Assembly (NCBI GenBank): GCA_945787295.1
Contig: CALZHQ010000025.1
Span: 1 to 29,604 of the forward strand
DNA from: an uncultured Desulfuromonadales bacterium
GTDB lineage: Bacteria > Desulfobacterota > Desulfuromonadia > Desulfuromonadales > Geopsychrobacteraceae
DNA: 29,604 nt
Direction of reading: 5' to 3'
The notes below the pieces were generated by a model. It was not told the DNA's origin, ran no database searches, and saw only the letters and a list, made by a program, of their open reading frames with translations. A program made the translations under genes and the position numbers. This document shows, one piece after another, positions 1 to 5,677 of this stretch. Position 1 is the stretch's first letter; every line of letters starts with the position of its first letter.

Positions 1-98
1 GTGATGAAATCCTGATCTTCAAGAGCACTCAACAGGGCCCGGTTGGTTCGGGATTTTTCGAAACGCGGATGAGCAAAGAGAATCAGTACTTTTTTCAT
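1..98 (-). CDS. NAD(P)H-dependent oxidoreductase, flavodoxin fold (5' part only)
   Basis: Partial gene running off the left edge. It reads from an ATG at 98-96 and gives 32 residues starting MKKVLILFAHPRFEKSRTNR. The KVLILFAHP strand-loop followed by S-x-x-N is the N-terminal FMN-binding signature of the KefF/MdaB/NQO-type quinone oxidoreductases, which reduce quinones with NAD(P)H at the inner membrane and sometimes activate KefC potassium efflux. Only the nucleotide-binding start is visible, so the exact subfamily cannot be set. No strong Shine-Dalgarno sequence is seen before the ATG. It is divergent from the gene at 423. Confidence 0.75.
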   Translation of the reverse strand, partial: MKKVLILFAHPRFEKSRTNRALLSALEDQDFI

Positions 99-177
99 GC
101 TGCAAGGTATAGACAATGAATTTAATGAAGTCAAGAAATCGGGCGAGTCGAACCCCGTCGGTCTTGTAGAAAGAAAA

Positions 178-199
178 GGGGCAGGCTGCTGCCTGTCCC
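178..199 (-). terminator. Hairpin, possible leader terminator or attenuator
   Basis: GGGGCAGG (178-185) pairs with CCTGTCCC (192-199) over 8 bp with one G-U, around a 6-base loop. Read on the minus strand the stem is followed by a TTTTCTTTC tail, as in an intrinsic terminator. It lies upstream of the minus-strand oxidoreductase, so it would act as a leader attenuator or stop a short transcript. Confidence 0.35.
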
Positions 200-348
200 T
201 GCCTCCTGACAACTCTGCTTGAACCGCCCTTAGTGAGTTGGAACGGCTTAATTATCGTAAGTTTTGTCTCGATAAAAGAGACTGTTCTGCCAAGGGTAAA
301 GAAAAACTAGAGAATAGGCATATTCGACAATATATCAGCCGCTTAGCA

Positions 349-376
349 TTGCAACATCCATCTTGTTTGCTAGTAT
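349..376 (+). promoter_or_regulatory. Candidate sigma-70 promoter for the gene at 423
   Basis: TTGCAA (349-354), a 16-base spacer and TAGTAT (371-376), with a TG one base before the -10 (extended -10). Two mismatches in the -10 hexamer make this a moderate call. The predicted start is near 383, about 40 bases before the ATG. Confidence 0.35.
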
Positions 377-422
377 GATCAGCATAAGCAACGAATAAAT
401 CAAAAGCATTATGGAGTGACAA

Positions 423-941
423 ATGCCAATCCATTTTAATGACTTGGACGTGGCTGCCAAAATTGAAGGGCCAAGCTCAGTTTTGATTATTCCCTGCTAT
501 ATGTGTCCAGCGGTGACAGTGGCCGTAAGAGAAGATAAGCCCTTCATTCAACTATTCAGCAGCTTTCTGACCTCCCCTCCCTTTGAGAAATACCTCAAAA
601 AGCTACAATCCCGTTTAGGTGAAAAGGGTGTAACCTCAAAGGTGTTCAAAAGCAATTATGTTCATCAATGGTTTCTATGTATGTGGACTTCTGGGTGCCG
701 TAAGAAGCTTAAACGGCAGCTTGAAAAATATGATTCTGTGATAGTGCTGGGTTGCGAGTCGGCGAATGAAACGGTACGTGACTTGAGCAAAGGAGATACC
801 TGTAAAATAATTCAAGGCATGGAAGTGACAGGATTTATGAATGCAAAAATGAAATTTCAATGGCCTGGCAATATATCCTTTGAAGACTGTAAGATCATCC
901 CCTTCTCTCAGCAAGAGAAAGAAGAAGGCACATCAGGCTGA
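423..941 (+). CDS. Unknown 172-aa cysteine-rich protein
   Basis: The ATG at 423 follows GGAG at 414-417. The 172-residue product has no signal peptide and no clear membrane segment. Cysteines sit in groups: PCYMCPA (residues ~24-30), CMWTSGC (~86-92), a GCESA turn after a hydrophobic IVLG strand (~110-114), then single cysteines at ~127 and ~157. The IVLGCESA strand-turn and the later IIQGMEVTGFMNA segment suggest an alpha/beta fold with a metal- or thiol-binding site. I do not recognise the family and assign no function. Downstream are a Cys-cluster membrane peptide and a CxxC carboxymuconolactone-decarboxylase-like protein, so the three may share a thiol or metal redox role. That link is inference from neighbourhood only. 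Confidence 0.7.
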   Translation: MPIHFNDLDVAAKIEGPSSVLIIPCYMCPAVTVAVREDKPFIQLFSSFLTSPPFEKYLKKLQSRLGEKGVTSKVFKSNYVHQWFLCMWTSGCRKKLKRQLEKYDSVIVLGCESANETVRDLSKGDTCKIIQGMEVTGFMNAKMKFQWPGNISFEDCKIIPFSQQEKEEGTSG

Positions 942-1099
942 AAAAAAATCGTGGCGGGGAAAGATTAGAGGGTCACTGCGAATTCTATCTCAATGATCAG
1001 AGTGAAGTTGCCTGTGACCATAAACAGGGCTGTGATTGACTAAATTCCACGTCCCTCACCGATTAAATTCTCCATGAAAGTTGTATCCTTTTATTGTCT

Positions 1100-1124
1100 C
1101 CCTTCGTCTATATAGACAGAAGGG
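1100..1124 (+). promoter_or_regulatory. Inverted repeat overlapping the ribosome-binding site
   Basis: CCCTTC (1100-1105), then the perfect 12-base palindrome GTCTATATAGAC (1106-1117), an unpaired A, then GAAGGG (1119-1124). The right arm overlaps the AGGGAGG Shine-Dalgarno (1121-1127) of the 47-aa gene. As DNA it could be an operator for a dimeric repressor; as RNA it would hide the ribosome-binding site. No regulator gene is nearby. Confidence 0.5.
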
Positions 1125-1135
1125 AGGTGATCTTG

Positions 1136-1279
1136 ATGACCACTTTAGAAATTACACAATTCTGGTGGCTACTACCTTTATTGTTCTTGATTTGTTGCAT
1201 CTTCTACTGCAAAGGGTGTTGCTGCACACGCAAAGACAAAAATGAGGGGAAAGACAGTAACCTGAGACAAGGGTTTTGA
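1136..1279 (+). CDS. 47-aa single-span membrane protein with a Cys cluster
   Basis: The ATG at 1136 is chosen over an upstream in-frame start at 1094 because AGGGAGG (1121-1127) precedes it at proper spacing. The product has a short polar start, a hydrophobic span (WWLLPLLFLICCIFYC, residues ~10-25), then CKGCCC (~25-30) and a charged tail. The tight cysteine cluster at the end of the membrane span suggests a metal- or redox-active site at the membrane face. No family is recognised. It lies between the Cys-rich protein at 423 and the AhpD-like protein at 1334, with a palindrome over its ribosome-binding site. Confidence 0.6.
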   Translation: MTTLEITQFWWLLPLLFLICCIFYCKGCCCTRKDKNEGKDSNLRQGF

Positions 1280-1333
1280 TTTTTTGGCAGACAGTGGATA
1301 GAAGTTTAGGTTTTAGAGAAAGGAAAAATTTCC

Positions 1334-1576
1334 ATGGACGAGAAATTAAAAGAAATGATTGCAGTCGGAGCGTCTGTAACCGCTAATTGCATTCCCTGTA
1401 TCCGGTACCACTTCACAAAGGCTCGTGAAATTGGCCTTACAGTCACGGAGATTAAAGCCGCTGTCCAGATTGGCAAGGCGGTTAGAAAAGGTGCTGCGCA
1501 AAAGTGGGATGAGGAAGTAAGCGTTCTCCTTTCTTCATCACCTGAGGAGCATAAATCCACTTGTGGGTGCGCATAG
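1334..1576 (+). CDS. Carboxymuconolactone decarboxylase (AhpD-like) family protein
   Basis: 80 residues. The ATG at 1334 is preceded by an AAAGGA-type ribosome-binding site near 1317-1323. The CIPCIRYH motif (C19, C22, H26) after an alpha-helical KEMIAVGASVTAN start is the CxxCxxxH signature of the small CMD/AhpD fold, which uses the cysteine pair for thiol-disulfide or peroxide chemistry. The Glu that precedes this motif by eight residues in true AhpD is not present, so peroxidase-reductase activity is unproven. The protein ends in CGCA, adding two cysteines to a flexible tail, a feature I associate with small metal/thiol proteins. It is the third gene of the small Cys-rich cluster and is followed by a terminator-like hairpin at 1664. 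Confidence 0.8.
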   Translation: MDEKLKEMIAVGASVTANCIPCIRYHFTKAREIGLTVTEIKAAVQIGKAVRKGAAQKWDEEVSVLLSSSPEEHKSTCGCA

Positions 1577-1663
1577 ACGTTAATAGTTGGCAAGGAAACT
1601 ACTGAATAAATCGGCGCTAGATCAACAGATATTATCGGATTACAAAATTTGCTGTAATACGGT

Positions 1664-1693
1664 GCCCTGGTTATGGCTGGGGCCTTTTATTTC
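1664..1693 (+). terminator. Probable intrinsic terminator
   Basis: GCCCTGG (1664-1670) pairs with CTGGGGC (1677-1683) over 7 pairs including two G-U, with a 6-base loop, followed by CTTTTATTT. It fits the end of the transcript carrying the CMD-family gene. Confidence 0.5.
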
Positions 1694-1713
1694 GAAATCT
1701 CGAAAGTAGTGAC
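1691..1713. repeat. Palindrome plus AAAGTAGTGAC, copy 1
   Basis: The interrupted palindrome TTCGA-aatc-TCGAA (1691-1704) runs into AAAGTAGTGAC (1703-1713). The same 11-mer follows a palindrome again at 2030-2040. The two copies frame the small minus-strand gene and its terminator, in direct orientation. Confidence 0.5.
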
Positions 1714-1720
1714 ATAAGAA

Positions 1721-1751
1721 GAAAGCCGTCGGGACAATTCCGGCGGCTTTC
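1721..1751 (-). terminator. Intrinsic terminator of the 51-aa membrane protein
   Basis: GAAAGCCGTCGG (1721-1732) and CCGGCGGCTTTC (1740-1751) form a 12-bp stem with one G-U pair and a 7-base loop. On the minus strand it is followed by a TTCTTAT tail. It lies 33 bases past the stop of the gene at 1784-1939. Confidence 0.6.
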
Positions 1752-1783
1752 GTGTTCCATGACTTCTGAATTTTCTATTGTTA

Positions 1784-1939
1784 CTACCTTTTACCACGTT
1801 GCGAAAAAACATAAGCAATGATCAGCAAAGGATATACGAAAAGGGCTTCACCGAACTTCCCCTGGAAAAGAGCGAATGTACTGAACAGCAAACCAACTAT
1901 TATTAGGACTATAAGCAGTATCGCAATCGGGCGATTCAT
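1784..1939 (-). CDS. 51-aa two-span membrane protein
   Basis: Reads from ATG (1939-1937) to TAG (1786-1784). The product starts MNRPIAILLIVLIIVGLLFS and has a second hydrophobic stretch, EALFVYPLLIIAYVF (~31-45), ending QRGKR. Two membrane spans with a short polar link and a basic tail look like a genuine small inner-membrane protein. The two spans, the positively charged end and a downstream intrinsic terminator on the same strand support it as real. The ribosome-binding site is weak. No function is recognised. It is flanked by two copies of AAAGTAGTGAC. Confidence 0.6.
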   Translation of the reverse strand: MNRPIAILLIVLIIVGLLFSTFALFQGKFGEALFVYPLLIIAYVFSQRGKR

Positions 1940-2018
1940 GATTTTTCTCGCTTAGATAATCTCGAATATGGAATCTGGGTAAAAACCTCCCAACCTTAGC
2001 GTAAGCTTCCCCGGTAGG

Positions 2019-2040
2019 TTGACATGTCAAAAGTAGTGAC
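2019..2040. repeat. Palindrome plus AAAGTAGTGAC, copy 2
   Basis: The perfect palindrome TTGACATGTCAA (2019-2030) is followed directly by AAGTAGTGAC (2031-2040). This is the same arrangement as at 1691-1713 with a different palindrome. It may be an end of a lost mobile element or a regulatory site. Confidence 0.5.
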
Positions 2041-2142
2041 TTTCTTGATGGGGCACCACCTCCCTAATCGGGGCAACGGTTATGTTTCATGATAGGTGGT
2101 TTCACTTCATAATGGGTGGCTGCCTTCAGTCATGATATGCAT

Positions 2143-2652
2143 CTAAACTACTGATGTTTCTTGCGCATCACGCAAGCGCTTGAATATTTCACGGAAGGCC
2201 CGCTTGTCAGCATGTTGGTGCACCGAACGTGCTAACCGCGAGATGGTCTTGCGATCGATCCGGGGATAGAGGGTCAGCATTTCGTTGAAAGCCTCCTCAA
2301 AGCTGGCTTCAGCACAAAGCCGGTCACGCAATTTCTCCAGATCGTGAAAAGCTTTTTTTTCACTGCGAGAAACCTGATCAAGCTCTTGCATCTGCGCCAG
2401 CAACTGTTGTAATTCCTCATCCTGCTTGCGCAGAAATCCGGCCAGATGCTTGATCTGCCGTTTATGCGACCCCCGCCCCTTGGTCGATCGGGCGAGGTCC
2501 ACTTCCTCGCTAAGCTCAGCAGACATCGACAGCCGCTTGAACTGGTTTTCCGGCATATCCGACAGCTGCTCGGCCAGTTGTTCGATTTCTTTGGCCTGCT
2601 GCTTCTTTTTCGTGCGACTCAGCGGCAGAACCTCTTCCTGATTTTCTTCCAT
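2143..2652 (-). CDS. darP: Ribosome-associated protein DarP/YjgA (DUF615)
   Basis: 169 residues from the ATG at 2652-2650. An ATG seven codons earlier exists, but GGAGG sits just ahead of the inner one and after the outer one, so the inner start is preferred. The sequence opens with SRTKKKQQAKEIEQLAEQL, continues with LDLAR-like VDLARSTKGRGSHKRQIKHL and ends with an RSVHQHADKRAFREIFK helix. These are the conserved blocks of the DUF615/YjgA family, and the length is close to the ~180-aa E. coli protein. DarP binds the late 50S precursor and helps 23S rRNA peptidyl-transferase-centre maturation. It is highly charged and helical with no membrane segment. Monocistronic. Confidence 0.88.
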   Translation of the reverse strand: MEENQEEVLPLSRTKKKQQAKEIEQLAEQLSDMPENQFKRLSMSAELSEEVDLARSTKGRGSHKRQIKHLAGFLRKQDEELQQLLAQMQELDQVSRSEKKAFHDLEKLRDRLCAEASFEEAFNEMLTLYPRIDRKTISRLARSVHQHADKRAFREIFKRLRDAQETSVV

Positions 2653-2726
2653 ATTGCCTCCAGAGCTATTCATCCAGAGAAGCTACCGCGGATGCCGAGC
2701 CGGGTCAACCAAGAGTAAAACAAGAC

Positions 2727-2755
2727 TTGACAACATCGCATTATCAATATATATT
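2727..2755 (+). promoter_or_regulatory. Near-consensus sigma-70 promoter
   Basis: A perfect -35 TTGACA (2727-2732), a 17-base spacer and TATATT (2750-2755). The expected start is near 2762, 30 bases before the GTG of the ferredoxin gene at 2792. It is one of the strongest promoter matches in the window. Confidence 0.7.
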
Positions 2756-2791
2756 GCTCAAATTAATAACTAACCGGGAAAGCCTATTGCC

Positions 2792-3517
2792 GTGAAATTA
2801 CTTAATTTAAAAAATTCTTCCCTGCCAACAACGGCCGCCCACCGTTGGCTGCTGGCAACTGTTATGCTGATTGTGCTGGGCCTTGGCTGGAAATACCCAC
2901 TGCTCGGCTTCGTTGTTCCTGTCGCCATGCTGAGCGGCATGCTCGGCGGTATCTTTCGGGGCCGCTACGTCTGTGGCAACCTCTGCCCACGCGGCAGCTT
3001 CTTCGATACCTTTTTCGCCAAGCTTGGACCGACCCGGCCGATCCCGGAAAAGCTGCTTAACATGAAACTCCGCTTTGTCGTCTTGATCGGCCTGATGGGC
3101 TTCATGACCTACCGCCTGGCTCAGAATCCGGGCAATATCGAACATTGGGGTTTGGTTTTCTGGCAGATGTGCCTGATCACGACGCTTGCAGCCATGATCC
3201 TTGGCGTGATGTATCGCCCCCGCACCTGGTGCGCCGTCTGTCCGGTCGGCACCATCGGCAATGCCGCCGGAGGGGGCAGATATCAGCTGACCATCGCCGC
3301 CGCTTGTCGCAGCTGCGGCCGGTGCGAACAAAGCTGCCCGATGGGGCATCAGATCGCGGATTTTAAAGAACAGGGCTATTCACGTGAGCGGGACTGCCTG
3401 CAGTGCTCAAGCTGCGTCAACGTCTGTCCTGCGACAGCTTTGACGCTTGAGAAAATGAATCCGTATCAACCAACGCCTCAGACCGAATCTGGAGAGACAT
3501 TCCGGAAAGCAGCTTAA
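2792..3517 (+). CDS. NapH/CcoG-type membrane 4Fe-4S polyferredoxin
   Basis: 241 residues from a GTG at 2792; a TAA in frame at 2771 rules out any longer start except a rare ATT. Membrane segments are seen at about residues 17-35, 37-55, 94-110 and 122-140. CGNLCP (C61, C65) and CAVCP (C147, C150) are the paired CxxxC/CxxC motifs of NosR/NapH-like proteins. Two full ferredoxin motifs follow: CRSCGRCEQSCP (C172-C182) and CLQCSSCVNVCP (C202-C212). Such proteins pass electrons between quinol and cytoplasmic or periplasmic redox partners. No nitrate, nitrous-oxide or oxidase genes are adjacent, so the partner is unknown. It is driven by its own strong promoter and closed by a shared terminator at 3526. 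Confidence 0.85.
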   Translation: MKLLNLKNSSLPTTAAHRWLLATVMLIVLGLGWKYPLLGFVVPVAMLSGMLGGIFRGRYVCGNLCPRGSFFDTFFAKLGPTRPIPEKLLNMKLRFVVLIGLMGFMTYRLAQNPGNIEHWGLVFWQMCLITTLAAMILGVMYRPRTWCAVCPVGTIGNAAGGGRYQLTIAAACRSCGRCEQSCPMGHQIADFKEQGYSRERDCLQCSSCVNVCPATALTLEKMNPYQPTPQTESGETFRKAA

Positions 3518-3525
3518 CCGGAAAA

Positions 3526-3553
3526 AGGCCCGTGACGTTTGCGCCACGGGCCT
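3526..3553. terminator. Bidirectional intrinsic terminator
   Basis: AGGCCCGTG (3526-3534) pairs perfectly with CACGGGCCT (3545-3553) around a 10-base loop. On the minus strand it is followed by TTTTT, so it ends the PEP-CTERM gene. On the plus strand it lies 9 bases after the ferredoxin stop. It separates two convergent genes. Confidence 0.72.
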
Positions 3554-3582
3554 CAGTCTATTAGCGCCTCCCCCCTTCCCGT

Positions 3583-4182
3583 CTAATAACGACGGCGCCA
3601 ATAGACCAATCCTGCCAACCCTGTACTCAGCAGCAACCAGGTCGAAGGCTCAGGTGTTGGGACCGGATCCGAAGTCGGCAAACTGACAGACAAGCCACAG
3701 ATACGGAAGTTATCTTTTGAATCCCAGGTACCAAACTCAAATAAACGCCCCTCAATAGCGAAATCATAGCTGGACATCTTATCAATCAGCTCAATAGATG
3801 TGTCGCTCCAGATTCTAGTTTGCCCAAGTTCCTTAGAGCTATCAACGTTCAAAATGAAGTCATCATCTGCATCGACTAAACTGAAAACAACCTGTTCCAA
3901 ACGTACTGTTCTTGAAAAAGCAAACTGCAAAAATTCATCCGGTCCACTGTTTTCAAGCTGGGGATCGTCTTCATTCTTACTGGAGACGCCAAGGCCGCTG
4001 CCGGTTTGGGTAATGGAAAAAGCATCAGACGATTCTGCAAAAGCGTTAACCTGCAGCAGGAGATCATCAACCTGATAACGATAATCATCACTAGCAACAG
4101 AAAAGTCGAAAACCACCGGTAGCGCCATAGCACCAGAAGAGATACTAAAAAGCACACAAAGACAGACGATAACAATTCTCAT
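3583..4182 (-). CDS. PEP-CTERM sorting-domain secreted protein
   Basis: 199 residues; the ATG at 4182 follows a GGAGGGGGG ribosome-binding site. A signal peptide (MRIVIVCLCVLFSISSGAMA) is followed by a beta-rich, acidic body. The C-terminus carries the complete PEP-CTERM signal: PTPEPSTW (residues 175-182), a hydrophobic span and an RRRY basic end. In this system exosortase (EpsH/XrtA) cleaves near PEP and the protein goes to the surface or exopolysaccharide matrix. The body looks like the single beta-sandwich seen in many PEP-CTERM proteins and shows no enzyme motif. No exosortase gene is in the window. Base composition is more AT-rich than its neighbours. Confidence 0.88.
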   Translation of the reverse strand: MRIVIVCLCVLFSISSGAMALPVVFDFSVASDDYRYQVDDLLLQVNAFAESSDAFSITQTGSGLGVSSKNEDDPQLENSGPDEFLQFAFSRTVRLEQVVFSLVDADDDFILNVDSSKELGQTRIWSDTSIELIDKMSSYDFAIEGRLFEFGTWDSKDNFRICGLSVSLPTSDPVPTPEPSTWLLLSTGLAGLVYWRRRY

Positions 4183-4280
4183 AAGAGCCCCCCTCCATTG
4201 AGTTTATTGCAAAATCCAACTTCCTCATTAAGTGCCCACAGAGAATAATCAGGCGCTCTGACAAAAATCTGAATGGCGCT

Positions 4281-4309
4281 TTGGTAGTGACAGCTTTTTT
4301 TGCTATGCT
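4281..4309 (+). promoter_or_regulatory. Candidate promoter of the HD-larBC-pgpA-cinA operon
   Basis: TTGGTA (4281-4286), a 17-base spacer and TATGCT (4304-4309). It lies 33 bases ahead of the ATG at 4342 and argues against an in-frame start at 4300, which would fall inside the promoter. Confidence 0.45.
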
Positions 4310-4341
4310 TAAGATTCTGCAGAATCAGGAGACAAAACCGG

Positions 4342-4908
4342 ATGGACTATGGGATTAATCGCGACCGCGCGCTGCAACTCCTCAATCAACATTTAAACAA
4401 CCCGAATCTGATCAAACACTGCCTGGCGAGTGAGGCGGTGATGCGTACCTTGGCACGCCACTTCGGGGAAGATGAGGAGCTCTGGGGGCTGACCGGGCTG
4501 CTGCACGATCTCGACGTCGAAATGACCCTTGAGGATCTGGCCAGCCACACCCATGAAACGGTGCGGATTCTGCGCGAAGAAGGGGCTGCCGAAAAAATCA
4601 TCGACGCGATCCGCATGCATAACGAAGAGGCCCACGGAGACAAGCGAGACGAACGGTTTCACCATGCCCTGGCAGCTGGCGAAACCATTACCGGACTGAT
4701 CATCGCCACAGCCCTGGTCTACCCGGACAAGAAACTGGCCAGCGTCAAACCGAAATCGGTGCGCAAGCGCTACAAGGAAAAACTGTTCGCCGCCGGGGCG
4801 AACCGCGAGATCATCGCCGAATGCGAACAGATCGGCATCCCGATCCCCGATTTTTGCGACCTCTGCCTCGAGGCGCTGCAGGGAATCGCCGACGACCTCG
4901 GCCTGTAA
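4342..4908 (+). CDS. HD/HDIG-domain phosphohydrolase-like protein
   Basis: 188 residues from the ATG at 4342, preceded by AGGAGA (4327-4332). The metal-binding HD pair is in TGLLHDLDVE (H55, D56), with H26, H70/H71 and H93 placed as further ligands, matching the HDIG variant of the HD superfamily. This superfamily hydrolyses phosphate esters, often of nucleotides. The C-terminal half (KSVRKRYKEKLFA onward) is helical. It heads the operon and ends 13 bases before larB. This placement hints at a link to nucleotide or cofactor metabolism, but the substrate cannot be told from the sequence. Confidence 0.85.
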   Translation: MDYGINRDRALQLLNQHLNNPNLIKHCLASEAVMRTLARHFGEDEELWGLTGLLHDLDVEMTLEDLASHTHETVRILREEGAAEKIIDAIRMHNEEAHGDKRDERFHHALAAGETITGLIIATALVYPDKKLASVKPKSVRKRYKEKLFAAGANREIIAECEQIGIPIPDFCDLCLEALQGIADDLGL

Positions 4909-4921
4909 AGGACTAACAGAA

Positions 4922-5677
4922 TTGAACAGTAAAGAACTGACCCGCCTGCTGCAGTCTTTGGCCGATGGCCAGATCAGCGTCGCTGATGGCGTTGAACAGC
5001 TGAAAAAACTTCCCTTCGAAGATCTCGGTGTCGCCCAGATCGACCACCACCGGGAACTGCGCCAGGGCGTTCCGGAAATTATCCTCGGCGAAAGCAAAAG
5101 CCTGGAACAGCTGAAAACGATTATCTCGGCGATGCAGCGCAAGGGCAGCAACATCCTGGTCACCCGCCTGAACGACAAAAAAGCCACCGCCCTCTGTGCT
5201 CAGTTCCCGGATGCCGAATATGACGTTGATGCCCGCACCTTCTGCCTGGTGCAGCAGAAGGTCGAAATCACCGGCCATGGCAAAATTCTGGTGGTCTGCG
5301 CCGGCACCTCCGATATCCCGGTGGCCCGTGAAGCGACGGTGACGGCAAAAATGCTCGGCAACCAGGTCGAAGAATTGATCGATGTCGGTGTCGCCGGCAT
5401 CCATCGCCTGTTGGCCCGCAATGAGCAACTGCAGAAAGCCGCGGTCATCATCGTCGTCGCCGGCATGGAAGGGGCGCTGCCCTCGGTGATCGGCGGTCTG
5501 GTCGCCGTACCGGTCATCGCCGTACCGACCTCGGTCGGTTACGGCGCTGCCTTCGGCGGTGTCGCCGCCCTGCTCGGCATGCTCAACTCCTGCGCCAGCG
5601 GGGTGACAGTCGTGAATATCGACAATGGTTTTGGCGCCGCCTTTGCGGCGAATCGAATAAACCGGAAAGAACCCTGA
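4922..5677 (+). CDS. larB: Nickel-pincer cofactor biosynthesis protein LarB
   Basis: 251 residues from a TTG start at 4922, supported by AAAGGA (4907-4912), which overlaps the HD gene's stop. LarB carboxylates the pyridinium ring of nicotinic acid adenine dinucleotide and hydrolyses it, the first step to the nickel-pincer nucleotide of lactate racemase and related enzymes. The C-terminal half is the AIR-carboxylase (PurE)-like fold: VCAGTSDIPVAREA, a DVGVAGIHR block, VVAGMEGALPSVIGGL and PTSVGYGAAFGG. The N-terminal ~100 residues are the LarB-specific extension. The gene ends in TGATG, overlapping larC by one base, so the two are translationally coupled. LarE, the sulfur-transfer step, is not in the window. 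Confidence 0.93.
   Translation: MNSKELTRLLQSLADGQISVADGVEQLKKLPFEDLGVAQIDHHRELRQGVPEIILGESKSLEQLKTIISAMQRKGSNILVTRLNDKKATALCAQFPDAEYDVDARTFCLVQQKVEITGHGKILVVCAGTSDIPVAREATVTAKMLGNQVEELIDVGVAGIHRLLARNEQLQKAAVIIVVAGMEGALPSVIGGLVAVPVIAVPTSVGYGAAFGGVAALLGMLNSCASGVTVVNIDNGFGAAFAANRINRKEP

Larger units (their letters stand above)
99..422. other. Intergenic region between divergent genes
   Basis: 324 bases with no convincing gene. It holds a GC-rich hairpin (178-199) and a candidate promoter for the gene at 423 (349-376), both listed separately. A T-arm-like string lies near 140-165 on the minus strand but no tRNA can be folded around it. A 60-codon minus frame here has no family features. Confidence 0.6.

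Noticed and set aside
130..170. T-arm-like string GGGGTTCGACTCGCCC on the minus strand
   Set aside because: The stem pairs only with an extra base in the loop, and no acceptor, anticodon arm or CCA end can be placed around it, so it is not called as tRNA or tmRNA.
1940..2142. Insertion-sequence remnant with transposase
   Set aside because: Repeats and palindromes are present but no transposase fragment can be read in any frame.
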